Assembly (NCBI GenBank): GCA_022059125.1
Contig: JAEUWY010000020.1
Span: 2,418,001 to 2,482,000 of the forward strand
Source: Corynespora cassiicola
Taxonomy: Eukaryota; Ascomycota; Dothideomycetes; Pleosporales; Corynesporascaceae
DNA length: 64,000 nt
Direction: 5' to 3'
Made by a program: the position numbers and the translations under genes. The notes beneath the pieces are model-generated. The model did not search any database. It saw nothing but the letters and a program-made list of their open reading frames with translations, and was not told the origin of the DNA. The stretch's first letter is position 1, and each line of letters starts with the position of its first letter. Shown piece by piece: positions 23,670 to 35,267 of this stretch.

Positions 23670-26600
23670 ATGGGAAAATTTCACTTCGCCTCCGCGAAGC
23701 TAAAAATCGTAAAAAAATCAGTGAAGAGTTTTTGGGTAAGAAGTATGGTTGTTTTACGCTTATGGAAGCTAATGCTAGAAGCGCATATTCTCGTACGCGA
23801 CTAGATTTGATCGTATATGGCTTGTTGTAGCCACGCTCGCCTCAGTGGCGACTGGAGTCACGATACCATTGATGAATGTTATCTTTGGTACGTCTTGGTG
23901 AAAACTCGAGAAAATCATCTAACAAAATGGTAGCAAAACTTGTCCAAGTGTTCACTGCATTCTATGCTAGATATTACACAGGGTGGACACCTGCCCAGTT
24001 CCGTCATGAAATAGCGAAGAACGTGTATGTGCCCCGATGGTTTTTAATTTACCCCATGCTGAAACTGTATCATAGCATTTACATGATATACATCTTCGCA
24101 GCAAGATTCGTGTTTGATTACATAGCTGTGGTAAGTCTCTCAAGCTTGTGACGAATGCTCAATTAATGGTCCTAAGCTAGGATTCCGTCATACGGGCCTT
24201 AAAATCTCTTCAAAACTTCGTCTCAAGTACCTCAGCTCTTTGGTGTCACTTCCAGTTTCTACAATTGATACCATTCCGCAAGGTCATACCGCAGCCGTTA
24301 TCACCATCACTGCAAACCAAGTTCAAGATGGTATCTCAGAGAAGCTTTTTCTTCTTTTGCAGAATATTTCACTCCTTATCTGTGCTATCATTGTTGCCTT
24401 TATTTATAGCTGGCTCCTAGCTGTTGTCACTGTATCCGGCCTATTGTTCGTTGTTTTAGTTTACGGCGCTACGCTGTATGCTCTCGTGAAGAGATGGAGT
24501 GACGTACAAGAGGCGGATAGGGAAGGGGCCGCAACTGCGAGTGAATCCATCTCAACAATTCGAATGGTGACCGCGTGCGGCGCGGAAGCCAAGATGAGCG
24601 ACAACTATGGTACATGGGTGAACACAGCGGCTCGCCATGGACTGAAAATGTCGAAATGGGTCGCTCTACAGTCCTCATTAGGTCAGTCAAAAAGTTCAAA
24701 AGACGCAATGTCGAGCACACTAATGACTATTTCTAGTCTTCTTCGCAATTTATGCGTGAGTTCACATCAACGATTCTCCACTTCATCTTATAATTCTGAC
24801 GTACCTGGTGCAGGACTGCTGCACTTTGCTTCTGGTGGGCTGTTCAGCTTTACATGGCACAGAAAATTGCCGACGTGGAGGTACTCTTAGTGTCAGTCAA
24901 CCTGTCTCTTTTTCGAATTTCGAGATAAACTAAATTCGAAAAGAGTCATTACGTCGATTCTGACGATTGTCATGTCCGTTGGTTCGGTTTCCGCCCCACT
25001 TTCGGCTGTGACCCGGGCTGCGTCAGCGGCGTCAACCTTCTACACCATCATCGATGCGCCGAAAGCGAAAGCGCACGGATTATCAGGATCGGAAGCATCT
25101 GCTACCGACGACATTTTTCTCGAAAAAGTCAATTTTACTTACATTTCTCGACCTGACCAAAGGGTTTTGAAGAATGTGACCTTGACATTGCCGGCTGGCA
25201 AGACCACAGCCATCGTCGGGCCTTCTGGCTCAGGGAAAAGCACCATTGTCGCTTTGATTCAGCGGTGGTATGAGCTTGGGGTTGAAGAAGACGAGCATGC
25301 TATCGTAAGTATACCTGATGCATCTGAGGCGGAATTTGATGGCACTGATCATCGTCCCAGACCAATTTGCTTCGTAACGGTTCCATCACCAGCCGTGGGC
25401 AAAACCTCCATGATATCGACGTGAAATGGTGGCGATCCCAAATTGGTCTAGTGCAGCAAGAGCCATTCCTGTTCAATGGCACGATATATGAAAATGTCGC
25501 GTATGGCCTGATTGGAACACCTCGAGAGTCCGAAACGGACGCCGCGAAACGATTACTTGTCGTCGCAGCTTGCGAAGAGGCATATGCCGACGAGTTCATC
25601 TCTCGTCTACCCGACGTCAGTGCTTCCTCCCTGTCTTTTCTTGTTACAGATTCTTACACCTAGGGATAGGGCTACGATACACTATGTGGAGATGCAGGAA
25701 TTCATCTCAGTGGAGGGCAACGACAAAGGATTGCGATCGCTCGATGCATTATCCGCAACCCCTCCATCGTCATCTTGGATGAAGCTACCAGTGCCATCGA
25801 CGTTCGCAGTGAACAAAAGGTTCAGTCTGCACTGGACCGCGCTGCGAAAAATAGGACCACGATTGTCATCGCGCACAGGCTATCAACGATACAAAAGGCT
25901 GACAACATAGTGGTGCTCCAAAAAGGAGTGGTTGTTCAACAGGGCAGCCATGAAAAACTGATGAAGAATAGAGCAGGCCTGTACCATCGTCTTGTAAACG
26001 CCCAAGTACTCTCCCATGATGAATACTCTGCTACAATAGATTCGATTTCTGCAGTTTCCGAGCAGACTGACTTGAAAGACGAGCCTGATACCAAAGCCGT
26101 AGAAGTGGATGACCACACACCTTCCGATTCCCAAGCAGAACAAGTCTCAACATTTGGCGAGGTTGGTATGTTCACACGTTTTATGATGGAACAAAAGCGC
26201 AATTGGTATTGGTATCTGCTTATACTACTCGGCTCTGCCGGTGCTGGTGGTAAGTCATTGCTCAGCTCTGCTATTACCTAGCGCTAATTTTAGCAATGTA
26301 TAGCTGCATTCCCCGTTCAAGCGTACATTTTCGCGAGGTTGATTTCTCTATTTTCTTTTTATGGAGACTATCTTCGCAATGAAACGCAATTTTGGTGTCT
26401 CATGACAGTTGTACTTGCCGTCGGTGTCGGCATATGCTACTTTGGCCTGAGCTGGGCGTGCAATTCAGTATCATTCGTGTGTATCCCAGATATTTCGTCG
26501 AGTTCCTTCCAGTTAATCGATCGCAGCACATTATTTCGGCTTACCGGCACGAGTATTTTCACAACCTCCTTCAGCAACCGATCGCATTCTTTGACGACAA

Positions 26601-28330
26601 GGAGAACTCGGCTAGCGTACTGAGTGCTCGCATCGCGAACGACCCGGCGCAATTGCAGCAGTTACTCGGGATCAATGCAGCATCCATTCTCACATGTATC
26701 TTCAATGTCGCAGGATGCATCGCAATATCATTCTACTTTAGTTGGAGACTATCGGTTGTGGTGGTCTTTTCATCCACGCCTGTGATGATCCTCGCTGGGT
26801 ATCTGCGGGTACGCTATGAGAGAAAATTCGAGAAAACCACATGGACGGTGTTCACCGAGAGTTCCAAGTTCGCCATAGAGTCAATCGGTGCATTCCGCAC
26901 AGTTAGCGCTCTGACCATGGAGGCCTTCATTTGCAAGCGATATGAAGATCTATTGCAGAGACACGTGCGCGATGCCTTCCGCAGCTCTATATGGACAAGC
27001 TTAATATTCTCGTTCAGTGATAGCGTCGCATTGCTGTGTATGGCTTTTGCGCTGTGGTATGGAGGAAGACTACTTTCGAACTATGACCTCTGGCCTTTTG
27101 AATATCGTACGTTGTGTCTCTGTGGTTTCGAATTGGACTAATAAAGATTACAGTAGTCGTATACCTCGCTGTCATCCAGGGCAGTTTAGCTGCAGGCCAG
27201 TGGCTGAGTTTCGGACCCAGTAAGTGTCACATTTAAATACTTGCAATATTTGTGACATGTATCGTGCTCACCGGTATAGATATTGCACAGGCTTTGAGTG
27301 CAGTGAAGCGCATTCGAAGTTTGAGAACATCGAAAGATACTGACCAGGATTTGGATCCTCTTCCCGAAATCGATGAAGAGAAGAGTTTGCATGGGCCCAA
27401 GATTGAACTACGGGACGTTTTCTTCAAATACCCTACTAGAGACGTATCAGTTCTCTGTGGCCTCAATATGACAGCAAGTTTTTCCCTATGATCGTCTCGT
27501 TTATCTCTAAAGTGCCACAGATCGAAAGAGGACAGTTCGCCGCCATCGTCGGACCATCAGGTATTACCCCATCATGCTGGCAGTATCATAAAAGAATATT
27601 CTAATAAGTTCCAGGCTGTGGCAAGACCAGTATAATCAACTTGCTTGAGCGGTAAGCAAGGGTCGTCCCGGTGCACGGTAACATTCAGTAACGAAAACTA
27701 GTTTCTATACCGCTCAATCCGGCGAAGTCCTTTTCGACCATCAGAAAATCGAGTCTCTGGACCTGAAAGAATACCGCAAAATGATCTCGCTCGTCGCGCA
27801 GGAACCTTCTATTGTTGCCGGCACCATCCGCGAAAACATCTTGATGGGCGTCAACCCTAGCACCGTCACCGAGTCGGATCTTGATCGCGTCTGTCGCGAA
27901 GCCGAGATGTATGACTATATCGCATCATTCCCCATCACCTACGACACACTCGTGGGCCAAAAGGGCGTTGCGCTGTCAGGCGGTCAGAGACAGCGCTTGT
28001 CGATCGCCCGTGCATTGATCCGCAATCCGAGGTTGATGCTGCTTGACGAAGCAACGTCCAATCTTGATTCGGAGACTGAACGTAACATCCAGAAGATCTT
28101 TGAAAAAACCGGCAAGGGTCGCACCATGATCGTTATCGCACACAGGTTGGCGACAATCCAGAATGCAGATGTCATTTTTGTGATGAGCGAAGGGAAGGTG
28201 GTGGAGCAAGGGAAACACAGGGATTTGTTAAGGCTGAAAGGCGTATATTGGCAGATGGTAAGCTCTGCTTTCAATCATGACAGGTTTTCTCTAATCCAGG
28301 TAGTGCCAAATGCAAGCTCTAGACAAATGA
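23670..28330 (+). CDS. Full-size ABCB (MDR/P-glycoprotein-type) multidrug exporter
   Basis: Eighteen exons join in phase to 1267 residues: 23670-23735, 23779-23887, 23934-24024, 24076-24130, 24177-24681, 24737-24755, 24814-24903, 24944-25304, 25361-25615, 25670-26249, 26304-26476, 26527-27106, 27154-27219, 27280-27473, 27521-27560, 27615-27651, 27702-28257 and 28304-28330. Architecture is membrane domain, ATPase, membrane domain, ATPase. First ATPase: Walker [10 protein letters not shown] (about 404-412), signature LSGGQRQR (530), Walker B IVILDEAT. Second: GPSGCGKTS (1059), LSGGQRQR (1165), LMLLDEAT (Asp 1189). All key residues are intact. The protein ends in CQMQALDK, typical of the family. 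The seventh exon border (24903/24944) is the least certain. One intron (27474-27520) is GC-AG. It probably exports the pathway product and may protect the producer. Confidence 0.9.
27474..27520 (+). other. GC-AG intron in the ABC exporter
   Basis: The exon ending AATATGACA is followed by GCAAGT, the consensus GC donor, and the intron ends CCACAG. No GT donor near it keeps the frame between GLNMT and [13 protein letters not shown]. Confidence 0.7.
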
Positions 28331-28461
28331 GGTGTAGATCATCCGCGGGATTGATTAGGGGCAAAAAAGATGGCAAATGGAGATGTTTGTAAACCGGTTG
28401 ACGCTTTTTGCTGCTCTCTATTTCGATATTCTATTCTTTTTTTTAGCACATTTTGCTTTTT

Positions 28462-29750
28462 TCAATCTTCGTGAGTCTCGTAAAAAATCTCCATGGTAGA
28501 ATAATCAAGCCAAACTGAACCCAGATAGGCACACATGAAGTCAAAAAGCTTGTAGTGCCAGATATGTAAAAACCAGGGTATTGTCTCATCCTTCTTTATT
28601 TCTTTTTCCAATCCAAACGCCGTCAAGATTAGTATCGCCATGGGTTTCTTTTGCTGCAGTAAATCCATGTATTCAGGTGGTATCGACAGGACCCATCCTT
28701 TCCCTTCACCCTGAGCTTCTGCAACGTAGGCCCCAATCGCAGCCTCGTATATTTCTTTGATGTGGTCACTTTCGTTGGATCTTCTGTTTAAAATCGAAAG
28801 TTTGGTGTGTTTTAATGATAGAATCGCGGCATCCTGTTTGTGTTTCTCATCCTGGGGGTCGCGGTCCAAGTCTATACTCATGTTTTTTAACCAATGCTGG
28901 TAGCTGTTGAATAAACACATCGCTTTCCATATAGACAAAATGACAGCGATAATTTGATCGATATGGTCATCATATCTCAAGCTGGACACCAGCTGGGCGA
29001 CCCCGCAAGAGTATAATACCGACACTATAGATGCCGAGAACGCTGCTGCACAATTCTCGGGCGTGATTTCCTTCACAGTGCGATTGAAGCTGGAAACAGA
29101 CCGTTCATGTAGCATCAGACTGGTATTGACCTCGAGAGACTGCTGTAGAATGTTGTGCTGCTGAAAGCCCCTGTGCAGGGCAGAAAACGCAAGCACGGCG
29201 TCGAATAGGAAGTCGTATTGCAGAGCTTGTTGCGGAACGCTAGTATTCCAGAACAAGGGATTCGGGCCATCCGCAGGCAGCGTCCGAGAAGTTTGAGTTA
29301 TATAGTGATGAAATAAATCCCTTTGCTGGTAGCTCATGCCACTTGGGTGTGGCTGCTGAATGATGATCGTTACCGGGACGATGGCGGATTGCCCAGAATA
29401 TGCTTTCTGAACGAAATTTGTCTGAGTGCTAGCACTATAATTCAATGAGTATGTTTTAATTTCAACAGGTGGCGAAAATTTGCATACTCCCGAGTCCAAG
29501 ATGGCTTTAGAACACGTTGTCGGGTGGTAATGTCCTCAAAATCACATTTGGAACCCCGGCGAATGCAGTGCTTGCATCGAGGTGCTTGTTCGTCACACTA
29601 AGATGTGTTAGAAGGCGCTTCATTATTCGGATGTCATATTCATGGCTATATCACCTTAATCCGGGCCTTTCTACATTGTCCGCATCCGTTACGTGACTTC
29701 TTATGCGGCCTTCTTGACCCATGATTGGATTTTTGAATTAAAGTGGACAT
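28462..29750 (-). CDS. Zn(II)2Cys6 transcription factor (cluster regulator candidate)
   Basis: Three exons read leftwards, 29750-29655, 29597-29488 and 29434-28462, giving 392 residues. Exon 1 starts at an ATG (MSTLIQKSNHG) and exons 1-2 together form a complete binuclear zinc cluster: C23, C26, C33, C40, C43 and C50 in GCGQCRKARIKC and RCKHCIRRGSKC. After a short linker comes the regulatory domain seen in Upc2-like fungal factors (QQRDLFHHYITQTSRTL, then DFLFDAVLAFSALHRGF). The zinc cluster would be missed if only the 345-codon open frame were annotated. It lies tail to tail with the ABC exporter, within the cluster, so it is the natural candidate for its activator. No break seen. Confidence 0.88.
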
Positions 29751-30754
29751 TTAGATGATAGAACAGCGACCGCGCCACTTCAATCTGGCCCGGTTGTCTA
29801 TCTTCCCAAAGAAAAGAGTTGATGAACAACGTGATTGAAGAGGATTGTGGCTGGAAGAGTTAACTTACGGATGAAAAAGGGAGCCATCAAGGGTGTTATT
29901 TTTGAGCCGCAGGTCGCAGGCTGCAAATTAGGATATTGCACAGCCACTCTGAGCGTGCCCTAAGGACCATCCGCTGAGCGCGGGCCCACTTCATGCCGGA
30001 CACTGGAACGACATCTTTTGCTTTTTTTGCCGATGCAGATGTTTTCTGTCTAGCTTGTTCCTCCTTTTAGCCAGTTTCGGTATAGCTAGCTGTTCCGCGA
30101 ATCACAGCCCCTCAGCCTGAGCGGATAAGATCATGGCCCCACAATGACCGTACTCTAAGCCCTTTTAGGACGGGTTAGTCTTTATCGGGGTCCGAGCCTT
30201 GTGAATCATACGTACGTTGGACTATTCCCTTCTCTTGCTCATGATAATTCAAAGGCTATCAGCAAGAAGAACCAACCAATCAATAACCAATCAATGGAGT
30301 CTATACCTATGCCCTCTCTGCGTCTCGGGCTTGAACTTGGAAAGATTCTTGTCTTAATAGCTCTGGAGTTCGTCGCGATGGTATATTCTGTCGCATAGGA
30401 CTCGTGAAGGTGACATCCAGACACCATGATGTTGCCTGATATTTTGTTGATTCTTGACGTACTAACTATCGATGGCCTTGATCCTGGTATTTTCACAATT
30501 CCGGTGAGCCTCAATAAGCTTTGTACGCTCAGGCAGACTTGACATTAGCGAACGGACAACGGGTTACATTTGTATGCCTTTGTCGCAGCCACTCGCTGGA
30601 TTGGGTCTAGAGTACGTTCATATGAGGCTCAGCTGTACAGGTTTCGGGCCTGTGGCAGAGAGGAGACCTCTACGATGTCTTATAAAGCACCCATACCTTC
30701 AAGTGTTCTGCATATTCACTTACGAACGAACAAAGAATCGACCAAGCAGAAGCC
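29751..30754. promoter_or_regulatory. Divergent promoter between regulator and RTA1 gene
   Basis: About 1 kb between two outward-reading genes. No open frame with family resemblance and no repeat noticed. Confidence 0.45.
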
Positions 30755-31665
30755 ATGGAAGATCTAAATCTCTACAAATACTATGTGCCCTCTTTGGCTG
30801 CCGCCGTTATTTTCACAGTTGTCTTCGGTGTCCTCACAGTAGCACACGTGGTTCTTATCGTGCGCACTAAACGCAAATTCCCATTGATTGTTGTTGTTGG
30901 CGGACTTTGTAAGTTCCTTGGACGTTTTTCACCAATTCCAGTGAAATAATAGTTGTTATTGTAGTCGAAGCCGTCGGACACGCTGCGAGAGCTTATTCCC
31001 ACTCGCATCTGGATGCAGAAACACCTTTCATCATCCAAGTCCTCCTCGTCCTCCTCGCCCCCATCCTGTTCGCAGCAGGCATATATATGCTTCTCGGTCG
31101 TCTCATAAAAGCATCCGGATACCCCAAGCTGAGCATCATCCGCCCGACCTGGGTTACCAAAATCTTCCTGCTGGGGGACATCCTTTGCTTCTTGGTCCAG
31201 GCTGCAGGCGCAGCTAAGTTGGTTAAGCCAAAATCCAGCGAGGACATCAAGAACGGCGAGAATACAGTTTTGGGTGGTTTGGCGCTGCAGATACTGATAT
31301 TCGGTCTTTTCCTCGTGGTAGCGATCGTCTTCCATGTGCGCTATCGGAAACGACGCCCCGATGGAAGCAAAAACCTGGTGGAGTGGCATCTTTGGTCGCT
31401 ATACATTTGCAGCATCTTGGTTTCGGTGCGGAACGTTTTTCGCTTCCTGGAGTACAAGATGGGCACTGACGGCTACCTCTATCGGCACGAATGGCCTCTG
31501 TATCTTCTGGACGTTTCGTTGATGGCGGTCGTCATGCTCCTGGCACTGGACTGGTACCGCGGCAGCTTCGAAGCTCCTGAGCACAGTGTTCTGAGAGATG
31601 AATGCGATGGAGACATTACTCTGAACCAACAGCACCGCCTCAATGACGGACGGACTATTGTTTGA
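30755..31665 (+). CDS. RTA1-family seven-helix membrane protein
   Basis: Two exons, 30755-30908 and 30965-31665, give 284 residues. Hydrophobic helices alternate regularly (for example SLAAAVIFTVVFGVLTVAHVV, QVLLVLLAPILFAAGIYMLL and LYLLDVSLMAVVMLLALDWY), about seven in all. Family marks include YVPSLAAA near the start, AARAYSH, PILFAAGIYMLLGRLI and RNVFRFLEY, as in RTA1/RTM1/RSB1 lipid-translocating exporters. These plasma-membrane proteins give resistance to toxic amphiphiles. It reads away from the cluster regulator and may be a self-protection gene, or simply the cluster's right flank. No break seen. Confidence 0.88.
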
Positions 31666-31855
31666 TGCATCGTGTTGACTCGCCGGAAAGGGGAAAAGGC
31701 TGTGGATGCGACGGAGGGTCTGTGCGCAGCGCCAACGCGACGCGTTTGATTCTCGGCACTTTGTATCTAGACATCATCTTCATCATTGAAGGCACCTTCG
31801 TTCATCAAACTTCCCTTCTACATATCCTCTGGCACTTCTCCTGCATGATAGCATC

Positions 31856-33246
31856 ATGGCTTCAATCCCCGCATGTAAGCGTCTACCGACGCTTGGCGGC
31901 GGGTGCGTTCCATGAGGCACTCGGTTCATTTACGCCGCAGTATCGCCAGAAAGGCACATCCGCCAAGGCAAGCGGCAAGCAGCCTCAACGCAACTGGTAC
32001 TTGGGCCTTGCCGAGAAAATTGGGAGTTTTAAGCTGGAGGATCTCAAGCCTTCTTCGAAGAGAATAGATTATACCAAAACCTCCCTCGTCTGTTCCTACA
32101 GCATCGGCTCGGATGAGAAGAAGGTTCTCTACATACCTGGTGAGCTAACGGGAGACTTTGCAGCATGCACCAACGTCATCGTGTTAACATGCCGAAGGTG
32201 CACCAAGACGATGGGTAAATAGACGCCTTCCCTATGCTGCGGAACAGCATGCGTGGGGTGCAGCAAGGTTTCTCTGGCCATTTGATGAGGGGCTTAATGT
32301 TCAATTCGAGGCTATCCGGTCCTCAAACCCTTACTTTGATTTCCCAAGTGTGGATATCTACTGCGCTTCAGGGGGGGTTTTACGTAACTTGTATCAGTTT
32401 TGCGATACAAGGTTGCCCAATAGGCCCAGACGATTTCTTCTGCAGCTGATAGGAACCACCCTTTTCATCAGAATGGCGATACCTTCGCAGAACTCAGAGT
32501 CAGGGCTGCCAAGCAATGGTTTTGGCTTCGGGGTGGCGTTCGAGCGAGCTTTTACCGAGCAGGATGACAGCATGGCCGAGGATACGATGCATATGCGAAC
32601 GATCCAGTATAAGCTGGGCCATCTGAACTGCGTTGTAAACTGCGAGGTTGATGCATGGGATTCAGATCGCGATGAAACTAGCTTCGCGTTGCCACAGAGA
32701 GACGATACCGTGGCTGACTTCCCGTTGCAGGGTCAGTACGCCATCGAAAGAGCTGGTCGGAACATCGAAGACTTTTCGCGGATTATTGAACTCAAGTCCA
32801 CTGCAGATGGAAAGCTTCGCCACAATAAGATTAGAGATAGGAATCTCGGTCATGCCGCGCTGTTCTTCTCCCGCGTCGAACAAAAGATAGAAGGCGTGTA
32901 CTCTCCTCAACACGGAGCGTTCCGGGACATCCAGATCACAGACTGCAAATCTCCACACTTCAAGGACTGGTTGGACGATACAAGCTCTCAACGCTCACTA
33001 TGTGGTCTGGTAGCACTTCTTCATAAGTTAAAATCGCATGTATCAAAATCGAGGAATGGGCTTTGCGCAGTCATTCTCCATAATCCTGACGATCCTGTCG
33101 AGGTACATGAAGTAGAATTCGATACCGAAAAGCCTGGTGCTTTCGATATCCATAAGACCAGCCGTTTTCCAGAATCTTTAGTCCATTCGGATTACGTTAA
33201 CCTATTCTGGAAAAACCAACCGATCATCCAATGTTGGGACTGGTAG
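31856..33246 (+). CDS. Conserved fungal protein of uncertain function (often labelled GGPP synthetase-like)
   Basis: Two exons are clear: one ending at 32139 (frame GSFTPQYRQKG to KVLYIPG) and 32198-33246, joined by a 58-nt intron. The second includes RRLPYAAEQHAWGAARFLWPFDEG, FPSVDIYCASGGVLRNLYQFC and TIQYKLGHLNCVVNCEVDAW. The layout (a VPG-x-PPxW-like element, an N-terminal FDxxxVD block, then YxxGxLxCxVxxExDxW) resembles a widespread fungal family that databases tend to name after geranylgeranyl pyrophosphate synthase without showing its aspartate-rich motifs; I see none here. The 5' end is uncertain: an ATG in good context at 31856 needs an extra intron, and 31837 opens the main frame directly. 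No function is assigned. Confidence 0.55.
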
Positions 33247-33540
33247 TTTGCACAAAATCATTTAGCTGAAATAGTTGGATCATTAAAGTACGACATGTCG
33301 CATAAAGGGCATCTTCAGAGGATATAATTTTAACAAGTATATATTAATGGAACTTGATTTGAAGCAAAATCTTGTATACGCTCACCAAGATAAATGATGG
33401 ATGAATATCGAGGATAAAACGAGAATCGAATGATAGACAATTCCGAAAAGCTCCACAGTCCAAAATTGTTGTGGACTGCGATATCAAATTTTCGAGGGGA
33501 TATTCCGAAAAGAGCAGAAATAAAGAAATAAAGATAAGTG

Positions 33541-35267
33541 TCAGTTCACTGCTGAATCGTTCGAAGGGTTTGTAACCATTATTTCGGGCTGGAAGTCTCC
33601 TGGGGTCTTTTTCTCCGATGGAAAGGCTCTATCGAGCCCGCTGTCCTTTTGAGCAATCTCCACAATTCTTTCGAGCTCAGCAACGACTTGGGAAATAACT
33701 GGTCTTTCTTTTGGCTTCACTCTTAGGATGCGGGGGACAAGGTCGATTATTGGTTTTAGACATTGGGATCGCCTTGTGATTGCATCCTTTCGCAGTTCAT
33801 CCAACATCCTCGTCACTATCGGTCGAACTCGTGCTCCTTGGAAACTCGGTGTCGCAATCCAATATGCATCCGATTCTTCGGTTTCTGTTCCTTCTTCCCC
33901 AGATCCATAACGCTTATAATTGAAATCTTTCAGCACATCACGGCCTTTAACAAGCCAGACAAGCATTTCCATCATGACACAACCAAAAGCCCACATATCG
34001 TATGGACGAGATATGTGGAATACACCTTTTCGGTGGTCTTGTCCCAGCTTCTCGGCCGTTATTCGACTTTCGGGGGCCCAGTATGTCACCGTGCCTCTTG
34101 GGTGCTTCGTCCCGATAGATGATCGATTTGGATCCCAGGGTTGAAATTTACCCACTCCAAAATCTGATATTTGATATACACCAAGCTCAGGATATGGAGT
34201 AGTGATATCGACCTCAAGCTCTTTGAAATGCAGGATGTTCTGTGGTTTGATATCATGATGATACCCTGTCTCTGTAGACCGTGTGTTCCTGTTTTCAAGC
34301 GTCGCAGAGGATTGCGTACTGTTGACATCCATCTGATCTGGTTGCCTTTCGTGGATAGCGTATAAGCCCTTGGCCAGGCCTAGGATCTGGTATAGTTTCC
34401 AGATGATGTATTTTTTTGTGCGCTCTGGCTCCCTATTGGCCATATACTCTCTCAAATTGCAGTCAGCCAAGGGAAAAAGGAAGTTCCAGATGTCGTTCTG
34501 TCTATAAGTGGCAAGCAACTGAATAATGTGAAGATGTCTTTGTCCTAGAAGGCTTTTGAGTAGTTTCTGCTCGTGTTTAAAAGCAGCATCCTGTGTTTTA
34601 CGTCGATCCAGGCGCTTGAGTGCAAGTCTTGGGTTATCGTTCTAATATTATATGTCAGGATACTAGCAAACCTCTTCAGGTTTTCTTACATGTTTGAGAC
34701 GGTAAAGCATCTGATGAGATTTCTCCATCTCTACTTCGAATACGATACTGAAGGCTCCTTTTCCACACTCTTTCATATAAGTGTAAGGTATGATCTTCCT
34801 GGGTTCAAACTCTTGATGGAATTGAGCTTCATCTCGAGTGAAGAACGCTGCAAAATACTCCCATCTATGCCTGGGTAGCTCGCTGATCCAAACTTCCCGA
34901 TCGAAGTCGTCTTTGATCCATCTTGATTCCTCGCTTACATCCTCCAATGTCAGGTGCTTATCGCTGACACGATGCAACAAACAGTTTTTCAACTCCCCAA
35001 GATTAAGTCGAACATGAACAGCGATTAAAAAGAGTGTCGGAGCGTACTCTTGCATGTATCTTGCTATGTGTTCTAGTTCTTCCCAACAAATATCTCTTCT
35101 TGTTGAATTACGCTTCTGATAGTATCCAAATCGGAAAGCCTGACAATATCAGACCTTGGTATGAATGTTCCTCGGTGATTATCAAGCTGCTTAGGGACTT
35201 TGTTAGACAGCTGCCCAAAGAGCCACAACTTCACTTTCGCGTTGTTTTGTACAATCGAGTCTGGCAT
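33541..35267 (-). pseudogene. Protein kinase-like gene with a one-base frameshift
   Basis: Read leftwards, the part 35267-34690 encodes an N-terminal fungal extension and the glycine-rich loop (KECGKGAFSIVFEVEM); after a 48-nt intron (34642-34689) the part 34641-33541 encodes the rest: catalytic Lys region (LALKRLDR), YHHDIKPQNIL (HRD-type loop with HHD), ISDFGVGKF (DFG), TVTYWAPE (APE) and a C-lobe. At about 35085 the frame breaks: EIFVGKN runs into TAG, while the same helix continues one base over as ELEHIARYMQEYAP. The two exons together are one base short of a multiple of three, which fits a single deletion. Translation from the Met at about 35055 could still give a shortened kinase. A sequencing error is also possible. 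The long N-terminal region is typical of accessory fungal kinases. Confidence 0.72.
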
